A stretch of DNA of 16,230 nt from Chrysochromulina parva (GCA_002887195.1 PJAB01001218.1:1-16230); one strand, 5' to 3'. Shown: positions 1-7,056, counted from the first letter of the stretch. Notes: a model not told the origin generated them from the letters alone. Numbers and translations are program-made.

Positions 1-1
1 G

Positions 2-487
2 GGCCTCAACTGGGCTTTTTGCGAATGGCTCGGATGCGTATACGAGCAACTCGATGCGCTCGTAATCATCCGCTGGGCGGCTCAGGGCTTAATCCAACAT
101 GGCGTACGCTCTGCCTTCAATACGTGGACTGCATTGACCGAAACCCTCCTGCATGTGAAGGCAGACATCGCCCGGGTCAGGGGTAGGCTGACCATGAACT
201 GGGTAAAGAGCTGCTTTTTCGAGTGGAACAAGCGCTTCCGGAACGAAAAACAAAGCGGCAAGAAGCTCGCGTTGTGGTTGGCAAGCAACGACACGTCGCT
301 GGCAGAGGAGCTCTTGAAGGAAAGGTTTCAAGAAGCGTTCGCATGGTGGAGCGTGTGGCGCCTCAATGCTACGCCAGTCGGTTTGAGTTGGGATACCACT
401 TCGAATCCGATGTCTTGTCGTGCGACGGATAGTCGTATGGGCAGCGCTGTTTCGGAAAGCCTAGATGGCGCAGTGTCGGATCTATAG
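2..487 (+). CDS. C-terminal part of a Trp-rich helical-repeat (SFI1-like) protein, cut by the window edge
   Basis: The frame is open from the first bases of the window to a TAG at 485-487, about 161 residues, so the 5' part lies outside. The protein is helical and carries regularly spaced Trp-centred segments such as AFNTWTAL, CFFEWNKRF and AFAWWSVW, each preceded by hydrophobic and basic residues. This spacing is typical of SFI1-like centrin-binding repeat proteins, which are numerous in algae and work at centrosomes or basal bodies; that role here is inference from the repeat style. The last ~45 residues are non-repetitive and rich in Ser and Thr. The ATG codons inside (for example near 193) are internal to the repeats, so none is taken as the start. 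It ends tail-to-tail with the UBX-type gene. It could instead be another Trp-rich helical family. Confidence 0.55.
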   Translation, partial: GLNWAFCEWLGCVYEQLDALVIIRWAAQGLIQHGVRSAFNTWTALTETLLHVKADIARVRGRLTMNWVKSCFFEWNKRFRNEKQSGKKLALWLASNDTSLAEELLKERFQEAFAWWSVWRLNATPVGLSWDTTSNPMSCRATDSRMGSAVSESLDGAVSDL

Positions 488-760
488 ACCAAGCTTGGCT
501 TTCCACACTGCCCACAAACTCCGCCCGAGCCCCGACCCTATACCGTACGGACTCGTACGTTCACTTCAGAGTTCAGTAGACCGGACAGTGGCCCGGTACG
601 TACGTTACGGTGTACGGTACACACAACACGACATCCGATCCCATCATCCGATCAAGCTATACTAGGACCCTCGAGTATATACAACTAGATGTGACGTGAT
701 GTGACGTGACTTAGTGTCTGACTAGTAAGGCGTCTTACAGAAACAGCCTTTGGGGGACAC
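488..760. other. Convergent intergenic region, GTAC-rich
   Basis: This 273-bp stretch lies between two converging stop codons and should hold both 3' untranslated regions and poly(A) signals. I see no convincing coding frame. About 542-622 is unusually rich in GTAC and CGTACG words, and a short 10-bp direct repeat follows at 688-707. Confidence 0.6.
688..707. repeat. Two tandem copies of a 10-bp unit containing TGACGT
   Basis: The unit GATGTGACGT occurs at 688-697 and again at 698-707. TGACGT is a bZIP/CRE-type half-site core, but the position 3' of both neighbouring genes argues against a promoter role, so it may be only a small tandem duplication. Confidence 0.6.
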
Positions 761-3718
761 TCAAGCGCCGCCGGCCTCAAAGTAGTCGCGCAGGCGCTTC
801 TCGCTCCAAGAACACATTGCGTCACTCAGCTGGAGGTCGTCGGCGAGGCACTCCAGCTGGATCTCGGCAGCGCGAGCCATGGTGCCTACGAGCGGAGTAT
901 CATCAATCGCCGCCGCCGCCAGCAGCAGCCGATCTAGCGAAGCGGGTGGCGTGACCGAGCCGTAGATGGACCAGTAATTCATGTCGCTGCCGTCGAGGCG
1001 GCGCGCACCCTCGAGCCAATCGTTGATCGTGGCGGCGGCTGTCGCGGCGGCAGCGCCAGCGTACGAGCGGTCGGCGCCTTCGAGGAGACGAACCTTGCTC
1101 GCGCCGGGTGTGCAAGGCCGATGACGCACGTGGAAGAGCTCCACGTTGGTGAGAGAGGTGCCGTCAGCCGCGCCCACAATGGAGAGTAGCCGCCAGTCTA
1201 CCGCAGGCCACCTGCTGGCGCCCCCCTCGGCATGACTCCCGCTCAGCAGCACAAGCTGGCGTGTGGGGCACGAGGCAGCGTGGCCGTACTGCTGTGCGTA
1301 GGCCAAGCACGCGTCGGCGGCCACACCGTGCCCCACAATGGCACGAATGAGCAGCAGCGCGTGCTCGCGCACCAGGCCCTGGAGGACCTCGTACACGTCG
1401 TCAGTCCACGAGACGAGCGATGCAGGCCTCCCGTGCGCGTCAGTGGATGGTAGCCTGAAGGCGAAGGAGAGGTTGTGCAGCTGCGGCTGAAGAGCCGCAA
1501 GTGCGGCGTCACCTGCGGCCGTCGGCTCACCTACGAGCAGCAGCATACCGGCACGCCGGAAGGCTTCATCAGCAAACGTGTAGCTGCCGCACAGCGTGCC
1601 TACGATGCGTCCCCCGGCCACGGCGAGCGAAGTCGTGGGTGCGTGCTGAGGCTTGGGCGGCGCGCGCTTTGGCACTCGCGGCTTCCGAGGTTTGCCTTGC
1701 TGCAGAGTGGCGTCGCGCCGCTGAAGCACAAGCATTGCGCCACCGCACAACCCTGCCTCCCCAAACGTTCCCTCGGCGTCGTCCAGCTCCGCCGGCGGGA
1801 ATCGCGAGCGGTCAAGCAGCGTGTACTGTTCGACGAGCGCCTCGACAGAGTGGATCCGGAGCAGCTCGATGCCCACAAGCTCAAGCAGCTCCTCGACAGG
1901 CCGGTCGCGATCAAAGGGCACTTCGATGGACTCGCCCGATGGCATCCGCACATGCAGCCGGCTCGCACGCTCGGCGAGACTTGTGCTCCGCTCCAGCACG
2001 CGCAGAGGCTCGAGGGTCGCCGGCGCGGCCACTTCGTGGGCTGATGGGACGCCCAGCAAAGACGGCGCGGCCGAAGCGGCCTCTGTCGCCGGCGGCTCGG
2101 CGGCGACGCTGGATGGTCGGCGTGCCGAGCGTGCGGCTCGGTACTCGCGATCCGCCTTCGCCTCTGCAAGGAGGATGGCCCGCTCCGCCCGCTGCGCTTT
2201 TCGCGCCGTCTTGAGCGCGTCCACGCGCTGCTGGCGGCTGTGGCCTGTCGTGCCGCTCGCCGCGCCTGCTGCACTCGCCGCATCCGCCATTGGCGTCGTA
2301 GTGGGCACTCGAGGGCGGACCAACTCGTCGGCTGCTAAGAGCGATGAAGGCGGCGGTGCGGCCTTTGCGCGCGCCTCGACCTGCGCTGCGAGGAGCTCGG
2401 CGCGCTGTCGGCGCTGCTCGATGAGCTGCGCACTCTTCCGACGCTCAGCAGCCTCGTGCTGTGCCGCTGCCGCGCGGATCGCCTTCTCCTCGTCCTCCCG
2501 CGCCTGCTGCGTTAGCCGGCGCCCTGCCTCGGCCGCCTCGCGCCGCCGCCGCGTGCGATCCTCGGGGCTGTCGTCGCCGCGCTGTGGTGAGCACTTGCAT
2601 GCAAGGCAGGCCATCCGCGTGCGATCCTCGGGGCTGTAGTCGGCTGGAACTGCGATGGGAAACTCCAGCGGCTCTGGTTGCCCCGGTTGCTCCGGCGGCA
2701 TCGGCGGCTTCGGCGGCTCAGATGGCACAGACGGCGCCGGTGTCGCTCGTGACGACGCATGTGGGGAAACTTGGGAGGCCGAGGACGACGGCGGCGCCCT
2801 CGGCGTGCGCCACGGCTGAAGGGCGGCCTCGAGCTTAAGCCGCGTACCAGTCTTCAATCCGGCCTCAATCAAGGCTGATGAGAGGGCTCTCCTGTCGCCC
2901 GCAGCAGCGAGCGCTTGGAATAGCTTGGGGTCGAGCCCCTTGTCCCTCAACGGTCCGAGACCGTCGTCATGGGCGTCGTCCTGGGCTCCGTCCTGGGCGT
3001 CGACCTGGGCGTCTGTGCTGGCCGCGGCGGGTGCGCCGAGCGTGGCAGTCGCGGCGCGGGCTGCGGGGTCGGCGGGCGGAGCCGCGGGCGAAGCCGCGGA
3101 CGCCATATGGCCGAGGTCGAGAGGGTCGGCGGCGGTGGCTCCCTGCGCTGCTGGACCCTCGATGGCGGCCACTGCAGCGGCGAGTGGGTCAGAGCCGGCC
3201 GCAAAGAGCTCGAGGTGGGCGGCGCTCATCGCCAGCGTCGCAGCTGAACCAGTCGGCACGCCGCCGTCGCGGCCGGCCAGGTGGCCAAAGCCAGGGTGTC
3301 CGTCGACGGCAACTTGCCTCGGTAACACTTGGCCGCTGTCGGCCTCCTCGTATGGATTTGGACCCAAGTCAGCATGCTCTTGCGCAGGCCTGCACACCAG
3401 GCCACGCAATGTGCCAAACACATCACAGTCGTAGAGATGGCCCTCGCTAGGAGCTTCAACCACTCGAGGATCAGCCAACGCTCTGTCCAGCATGACGCCA
3501 CCTGCTGCTCTCTCGCGCTTGGCTTTTGACACCGCATTCACAAGGTCCTGACGATCCTTGAGAAAGCTGATCCCGAGCAGCTTGAAATGACTTAACAAGC
3601 CGGTTCGCCCATCCGCATCCAGCTTTGCCTCCAGGGTTACAAGGGTCTCAGCGGCTAGATGTCCGTGAAGGTGCTTGAGTCTATTAGAGAGGATCGCCTC
3701 GAGGTCCGCGTCGGGCAT
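761..3718 (-). CDS. Large coiled-coil protein with a UBX-like domain and a novel C-terminal region (985 aa)
   Basis: One uninterrupted 985-codon frame; ATG at 3716-3718, stop TGA at 761-763. Residues ~1-70 and ~253-302 both look like the helical C-terminal half of a SAM domain (LGISFLKDRQDL and GLKTGTRLKLEAAL). Residues ~305-365 are Pro/Ser-rich linker, and ~386-450 and ~493-535 are Arg/Glu/Ala coiled coils. Residues ~580-666 match a UBX ubiquitin-like fold: RLHVRMPSGESIEVPF, an FP turn, then GEAGLCGGAMLVLQ. UBX domains usually bind the AAA ATPase p97/Cdc48 through an FPR loop; here it reads FPP, so binding may be weakened. Residues ~690-985 form a globular-looking region I do not recognise. 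A UBX-cofactor-like role in ubiquitin-dependent processes is inference. It is divergent from the SelU-like gene and probably shares its promoter. Confidence 0.75.
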   Translation of the reverse strand: MPDADLEAILSNRLKHLHGHLAAETLVTLEAKLDADGRTGLLSHFKLLGISFLKDRQDLVNAVSKAKRERAAGGVMLDRALADPRVVEAPSEGHLYDCDVFGTLRGLVCRPAQEHADLGPNPYEEADSGQVLPRQVAVDGHPGFGHLAGRDGGVPTGSAATLAMSAAHLELFAAGSDPLAAAVAAIEGPAAQGATAADPLDLGHMASAASPAAPPADPAARAATATLGAPAAASTDAQVDAQDGAQDDAHDDGLGPLRDKGLDPKLFQALAAAGDRRALSSALIEAGLKTGTRLKLEAALQPWRTPRAPPSSSASQVSPHASSRATPAPSVPSEPPKPPMPPEQPGQPEPLEFPIAVPADYSPEDRTRMACLACKCSPQRGDDSPEDRTRRRREAAEAGRRLTQQAREDEEKAIRAAAAQHEAAERRKSAQLIEQRRQRAELLAAQVEARAKAAPPPSSLLAADELVRPRVPTTTPMADAASAAGAASGTTGHSRQQRVDALKTARKAQRAERAILLAEAKADREYRAARSARRPSSVAAEPPATEAASAAPSLLGVPSAHEVAAPATLEPLRVLERSTSLAERASRLHVRMPSGESIEVPFDRDRPVEELLELVGIELLRIHSVEALVEQYTLLDRSRFPPAELDDAEGTFGEAGLCGGAMLVLQRRDATLQQGKPRKPRVPKRAPPKPQHAPTTSLAVAGGRIVGTLCGSYTFADEAFRRAGMLLLVGEPTAAGDAALAALQPQLHNLSFAFRLPSTDAHGRPASLVSWTDDVYEVLQGLVREHALLLIRAIVGHGVAADACLAYAQQYGHAASCPTRQLVLLSGSHAEGGASRWPAVDWRLLSIVGAADGTSLTNVELFHVRHRPCTPGASKVRLLEGADRSYAGAAAATAAATINDWLEGARRLDGSDMNYWSIYGSVTPPASLDRLLLAAAAIDDTPLVGTMARAAEIQLECLADDLQLSDAMCSWSEKRLRDYFEAGGA
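2549..2637 (-). repeat. In-frame 23-bp direct repeat coding a duplicated SPEDRTR peptide
   Basis: A 23-bp sequence at 2549-2571 recurs identically at 2615-2637. The offset of 66 bp is a multiple of three, so both copies encode the same peptide SPEDRTR just ahead of the first coiled coil. The intervening piece contains a small Cys cluster (CLACKC). Confidence 0.8.
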
Positions 3719-3890
3719 GAGTCAGCTGCTGCACAGGAGTGTTTTTGATGAGTCCGAGTTGCACTCTTCGACGGAGCTCGCATTCCGCAAAGTTCCTCTT
3801 GGAAAAAAAGACTTTGCTGGGCATGTGTTTATTTCGAGCGTCCGTGAGTGCTGGTCGTGAGGAGTGTTTTCATTACCCAGTCAAAAGAGA

Positions 3891-3910
3891 CCGGGGGAGC
3901 CGGGACACAC
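3891..3910 (+). promoter_or_regulatory. Dispersed 20-bp intergenic motif, copy 1
   Basis: Consensus CCGGGKGAGCCGGGWCACAY. This copy differs from copy 2 (6966-6985, minus strand) at one base and from copy 3 (16088-16107, minus strand) at two. It lies about 180 bp from each flanking start codon. Confidence 0.5.
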
Positions 3911-3950
3911 ACGGGACACACACGGGACACGCGGGCACACAAGGGCACAC
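3901..3950 (+). repeat. Degenerate tandem repeat of an 11-bp unit (CGGGACACACA)
   Basis: Exact units at 3901-3911 and 3912-3922, then shortened and mutated units (CGGGACACG, CGGGCACACAA, GGGCACAC) to about 3950. The first unit is the 3' half of the 20-bp motif, so the array probably arose by local amplification of that motif. Confidence 0.85.
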
Positions 3951-4069
3951 GGATCACACAGACGAACCTCACAACATTCATTACCCGGTTTGGAATGAAA
4001 TTCAGATCCTGACAAGCTCCGGCATGGACCTTGTTGGGTGACCTTTTGGACCGTGCACCAAAAACCCAT

Positions 4070-4891
4070 ATGGCGCCCGACGGCCCCATGAAGACCTCCA
4101 CTGACATCGACATGGCGGCGCTGTTGAAAGCGACGGTGGAGTGTGACGGCAGCAGCACGTCTCTGCACGAGGTTCTCGCGGCCGGCACAGGTGATCGTAC
4201 GCTCATGCTCTTCGTGCGCAACGGGGCCTGAATTGCATGCGAAGTGGTGCTCGCTGCGTACGCACCAGTTGCCGATCTGCTTCAGTCGCACAGCTGCCAG
4301 ACGATCATCGTCAGCACCTCGTCCGCCAAATATTCGAGCAAGTTCGCCGCATCGCTGGGCTTCAAGATCCCCGGCACCGTCGTCATCGACAGGAAGCGCG
4401 CGACTCACAAGGCTGTCAGAATGCGTTCATCCGTGTATGCCTCTCTCGTTACACCGTTCAAGAAGCACCTGAAAACATTTGGCTATAAGGCCTTGGGTGA
4501 AGCTCTGCGCGTGAGCCTGCGCAATGCGACGGCGGGTCATGGCCACTCTTGGCAGCAGGGTGGCTTGATGGTCTTGGAGCATAAAGGGCTGAATGCTGGC
4601 GGGAACGCGACGTGCAAGTGGGCTTGGCGTGAAGAGTACCCTGGTGACTGGCTGCCAGTGCATGAGGTGCTTAGGGACGCGCTTGGAATCGATGATGCTC
4701 CGCAAATCTCCTTCCCAGAGCGATTAGACTTCGTCATCGCAGCACGCAACGCGTTGGCTGCCGGCGGATCGAGCCCCAGCTCCACCTCCGCGGACCCAAG
4801 AGCACCCCAGATGTGCACCGAGGATGTGTGCAGCGCGCCGAAACTGCGCGCACGCCTTGAGGCCAATGAGCAAGGCAACGCTTCCAAATAG
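4070..4891 (+). CDS. SelU/PRXL2-like (AhpC/TSA_2-type) thioredoxin-fold selenoprotein with in-frame TGA
   Basis: Two open stretches lie in one frame, separated only by a TGA at 4229-4231. Read as one 273-residue protein they match the peroxiredoxin-like 2 / selenoprotein U pattern: a strand LMLFVRNGA, then the redox site, then the helix EVVLAAYAPVADLL, a strand TIIVSTSS, the segment LGFKIPGTVVIDRKRATHKA, the QQGGLMVLE strand and the late WAWREEYPGDWLPVHEVL segment. The TGA sits at codon 54 and the next Cys is residue 57, giving U-I-A-C, equivalent to the family's C-x-x-C. Members are thiol/selenol oxidoreductases. Start: ATG at 4070; a better-context ATG at 4112 is possible. The Cys-containing tail (CTEDVC) is extra. 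Alternative: a pseudogene or a gene with a nonsense change, but both sides look equally intact. Confidence 0.72.
4229..4231 (+). other. Candidate selenocysteine codon (TGA) in a U-x-x-C motif
   Basis: The codon lies directly after the strand FVRNGA and three codons before TGC (Cys57). This is the position of the first, redox-active Cys of C-x-x-C in PRXL2 proteins and of Sec in SelU. No frameshift is needed to continue on the 3' side. Confidence 0.65.
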
Positions 4892-4969
4892 CGGCGCAAA
4901 AGAATGAATATGCAGCCGAATCTCGAGTCGAGTCGAGTACCGACTTCTCGTGTGTGCGCGACGCACGCC

Positions 4970-5047
4970 AGATAGAACATGACGCAGTGCCCTGTAGAGG
5001 ACGCTCTCAACGAGCCGCCCGGGGTGCACAGCTGAGGCTTTTCTTCT
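4970..5047 (+). promoter_or_regulatory. Possible SECIS-like stem-loop (weak)
   Basis: A lower helix pairs 4970-4977 with 5041-5047 (one bulge). Above it ATGA (4979-4982) faces TGAG (5033-5036), which could form the G.A quartet of a SECIS element. An upper helix pairs 4984-4993 with 5022-5032 with one mismatch and one bulge. The usual unpaired AA about 10-13 bases after ATGA is missing; the only AA (5009-5010) is in a mini-loop farther along. It starts 79 bases after the stop of the SelU-like gene, a suitable place. Confidence 0.22.
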
Positions 5048-5136
5048 CTGACGTGAGCTCGATGTATTCCTCGCGCAAGCTTCGTGTGAGTGGGGTGCTA
5101 CGAATTATAAGAAAATACATTTCTTCTCATCGGCGG

Positions 5137-5212
5137 GCCGGGCACCGCGGCCGGACGTTCCGTCCGACTGTAGTTTCCGTGCGATCCGTGGACCGTGCGC
5201 GGGGTGCCCGGC
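5137..5212. repeat. Long GC-rich inverted repeat with an inner hairpin
   Basis: GCCGGGCACC (5137-5146) is perfectly complementary to GGTGCCCGGC (5203-5212), and the stem continues for three more pairs (5147-5149 with 5198-5200) after a two-base bulge. Inside lies a perfect 6-bp hairpin, CGGACG/CGTCCG (5152-5157, 5161-5166), with loop TTC. It could be a structured RNA element in the 3' region of either converging gene. Confidence 0.65.
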
Positions 5213-5289
5213 ACGACAGCGCCAGCGACTGACATGATCGTCTTCTTCGTGTTGCTGTCGGTCCAATCTCAACACGTCTCAAGTGACGG

Positions 5290-6841
5290 TCACGTGTAGG
5301 CGGCATGAATCGTGGCCCGACAAACAAGCAAACACGGTGTGCCACACGGAGTTTGGACGAGCATCTTGCCGAGGCTCGTATTGCACCAATCCTGCGCTGC
5401 TGGCATCGCCTCCTCGACCAAGCGTTTGATTCCTGCGTTTGATTCCTGCGTTTGATTCCTGCGCCGGGCGCCGCGAAGGGCAAGCTCCACTTTGCCCAGC
5501 AACCATGTCGAAGCGGACTTGAAACGCCATGAGGATGGAGATTCGTGAATCTTTACACCGCAGCCAGCCACTGTAGCCGTCTTGATGTACGATGAGTGCT
5601 GAGCGCCAAAGCGCACAGCGACGCGCGCATATGATAGCATTAGCCAGTCAAGCCTGTCAACGGGACTCAGCAGTTGCGCAGGCGTAAGAAGCATCCGGCG
5701 ATCTGTGATTTATATGTGCACATGTTGGAGTCCGCACTCGGGCTTGCAGGTTGCGTCTCGCTGGTGGCGTGCTCCTATGAGGACTTAGCAGCAGGCCGGG
5801 AGAGGCGCGAGAGGCGGGCGGGTCGATAGTAGGTCGATAGAAACGAGGTATGGTGCTTGAGTTCGACACCGTGGACCACACGCACATGCTTGAGGAGAGG
5901 GCTGCCGATGAGTTCACTCCACGGCCTGCGACGCGCCGTTCACCATGCGCCCTCACCTGTCCGTACTCATGTGGTAGGGAGATAACATTGCCTGGGCAAA
6001 GTTGGTGCGCCATGAGCACTGCCGATCGGGAATCGGCTGCCACGTACAGCGGCTCGCTGGCATTTGCGCATATCGCGCGCAACGCGGCCGCATACTCCGT
6101 AGCTTCAAGTGTGCGGAATGTACCATCAGCGAGTTTTAAGGTGATCTCCCAGGCAAGAAAGCGCAGCGTGGAGTTCGGATCGGGTGTTGTGGCCTCTGCC
6201 GGGATGTGCATGTCCGCACCAAACGTCCGCATGTGCAACGCAGAAAAGTTTCGCCGACCAATCCGGGCGCGCAGCCGGCCCACCTCCACAGCCATTGCTG
6301 GGCTTGGCGAGGAAAACAAGCGTCCCATGCACCACAAGAAGGCGGCAGCGTGCTCCTGTTTCGGGCACTCCTTCATGAGAATAGCGTATTTGCTGATAGA
6401 CAGCGTGGACGTCACGTTCAGGAAGACGTGCTGCACGTCAGCAAGCGTCGAGAGGAAGCCTATCATCCCGCTCTCATTGTGAGCCACATTCCAGGACTTC
6501 AGCTCCGCGGGCTGCACGACCAGGTAGTCACTCAGCTCGCCTCGCGGCAGGCTCCATGAGAGACGACCGCCAAGCATGAGATAATCAGTTGGCAGCGAAT
6601 GGTCATGCAGGACCAGAAACCTGCGCCCGAGCAGTGCAGCGGCGAAGTGTAGCGTGCGGAGATATGGCCAGTAGTTTCCCCAGCCGCGCACTCCGCGCTC
6701 ATTCCAGCGGACTGCGAGCGTCTTGTTCACGTCGAGCACCCACTCGCAATGCGCCGTGGAGCCCGACTCGCAGTTGCGCGCCGCGCGGCAGCGGGACGCC
6801 GCTCCCGACGGGCCCGCGGCACACGGGTCGCACACCGGCAT
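5290..6841 (-). CDS. Fucosyltransferase-like (GT-B, O-FucT/FUT8-type) glycosyltransferase, three-exon model
   Basis: Model: exons 6841-5957, 5888-5845 and 5653-5290, 1293 nt, 430 residues. Exon 1 has the family's opening GWGNYWPYLRTL followed by HFAAALLGRRFLVLHD (residues 53-80), then LHMRTFGAD with His203 and Arg205 (the H-x-R nucleotide-sugar motif), and LYVAADSRSAVLMAH. Exon 2 gives HVRVVHGVELKHHTS; exon 3 continues LDWLMLSYARVAV and HSSYIKTA, matching the family's D-x-x-x-L-S segment. Such enzymes transfer GDP-fucose or a related sugar in the secretory pathway. Six or more N-x-S/T sites and many Cys fit a lumenal protein, but no signal peptide is seen. The frame is open upstream of ATG 6841 for ~20 codons (IHDADFCQ), so an upstream exon with the signal anchor is likely. 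The exact donor substrate is unknown. Confidence 0.65.
5422..5460 (-). repeat. Three perfect tandem copies of a 13-bp unit inside the glycosyltransferase 3' exon
   Basis: GCGTTTGATTCCT repeats at 5422-5434, 5435-5447 and 5448-5460. Because 13 is not a multiple of three, the copies are read in three different frames, giving the single peptide RNQTQESNAGIKR in the C-terminal tail. Gain or loss of one unit would shift the frame. Confidence 0.9.
5654..5844 (-). other. Proposed intron 2 of the glycosyltransferase gene
   Basis: On the minus strand it would run from GTTTCT to GTTGACAG (191 nt, phase 2). It is proposed because the C-terminal family segment (LDWLMLSYARV) lies in another frame downstream, and the join restores a plausible ...HHTS-LDWL... 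The donor GTTTCT is not optimal, so the exact 5' site is uncertain. Confidence 0.4.
5889..5956 (-). other. Proposed intron 1 of the glycosyltransferase gene
   Basis: On the minus strand CAG|GTGAGG is a strong donor at 5957/5956, and a pyrimidine-rich CCCTCTCCTCAAG acceptor ends at 5889 (68 nt, phase 0). Splicing replaces an unlikely Ser/Arg-rich stretch with HVRVVHGVELKHH, which looks like coding sequence. Confidence 0.5.
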
Positions 6842-6965
6842 TTGGCAAAAATCGGCATCGTGAATGTACTGTACCGGTAAGTCGACGAAGATTTAGACGT
6901 CGGGCGCGGCGGGCGCACGTACAAAACTGTCAAGGGTTAAGAATCGATACAACGGACACCGTACC

Positions 6966-6985
6966 GTGTGACCCGGCTCCCCCGG
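6966..6985 (-). promoter_or_regulatory. Dispersed 20-bp intergenic motif, copy 2
   Basis: Reverse complement matches copy 1 (3891-3910) at 19 of 20 bases. It is placed almost midway between the two divergent start codons (about 125 and 117 bp). Confidence 0.5.
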
Positions 6986-7027
6986 GTGGGTTTTGTTCGT
7001 AAAAGGTTTTTCCCCACAGTGTGGTCT

Positions 7028-7056
7028 CAAGTCAAGTCTTGACTTGACTTGACTTG
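7028..7056. repeat. 9-bp palindrome extended by tandem ACTTG units
   Basis: CAAGTCAAG (7028-7036), one base, then CTTGACTTG (7038-7046), a perfect inverted repeat; two further ACTTG units follow (7047-7051, 7052-7056). It lies about 50 bp upstream of the protease ATG, probably in its 5' untranslated region. Confidence 0.85.

Larger units (their letters stand above)
3719..4069. promoter_or_regulatory. Divergent promoter region between the UBX-type gene and the SelU-like gene
   Basis: The 351-bp gap separates two genes that start back to back. It contains a copy of a 20-bp motif (3891-3910), which runs directly into an 11-bp tandem array. CATTACCC occurs twice (3871, 3979). No TATA box stands out. 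Short open frames here are not convincing genes. Confidence 0.5.
4892..5289. other. Convergent intergenic region with structured elements (3' region of the SelU-like gene)
   Basis: 398 bp between converging stops. It begins with a small TCGAG tandem (about 4922-4938) and contains two foldable blocks listed separately: a SECIS-like stem-loop (4970-5047) and a long GC-rich inverted repeat (5137-5212). A further 7-bp stem (CGTGTTG at 5248-5254 with CAACACG at 5270-5276) follows. No coding frame is convincing. Confidence 0.6.

Noticed and set aside
1821..2639. Long plus-strand open frame opposite the UBX-type gene
   Set aside because: Ser/Arg/Ala-rich composition typical of an antisense shadow in GC-rich DNA; the minus strand has recognisable coiled-coil and UBX features.
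3901..3950. Short repeats as a CRISPR array
   Set aside because: Units of 11 bp are directly adjacent without unique spacers and the context is eukaryotic.
4229..4231. Simple pseudogene explanation of the SelU-like gene
   Set aside because: There is no other disruption, the frame is unchanged across the TGA, and the TGA is exactly at the catalytic Cys position; kept only as the alternative.
5234..5286. ATGA plus CGTGTTG/CAACACG stem as SECIS
   Set aside because: The AA is 27 bases from ATGA and the region between quartet and stem does not pair.
5305..5350. Second SECIS-like candidate: ATGA, then 13 bases, then AAA in a 14-base loop
   Set aside because: The AA spacing is right and GTGGC/GCCAC pairs, but three mismatches follow the quartet directly, no lower helix forms, and it overlaps the coding end of the opposite gene.
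5592..5621. Hairpin ATGA...GCTGaGCGC-CAAA-GCGCaCAGC-GA
   Set aside because: A neat stem with AAA 12 bases after ATGA, but the loop has only four bases, unlike a SECIS apical loop, and it lies inside exon 3 of the opposite gene, 700 bases from the SelU stop.
5850..6482. Plus-strand open frame opposite the glycosyltransferase
   Set aside because: No domain; the minus strand carries the GWGN and HMR family motifs.
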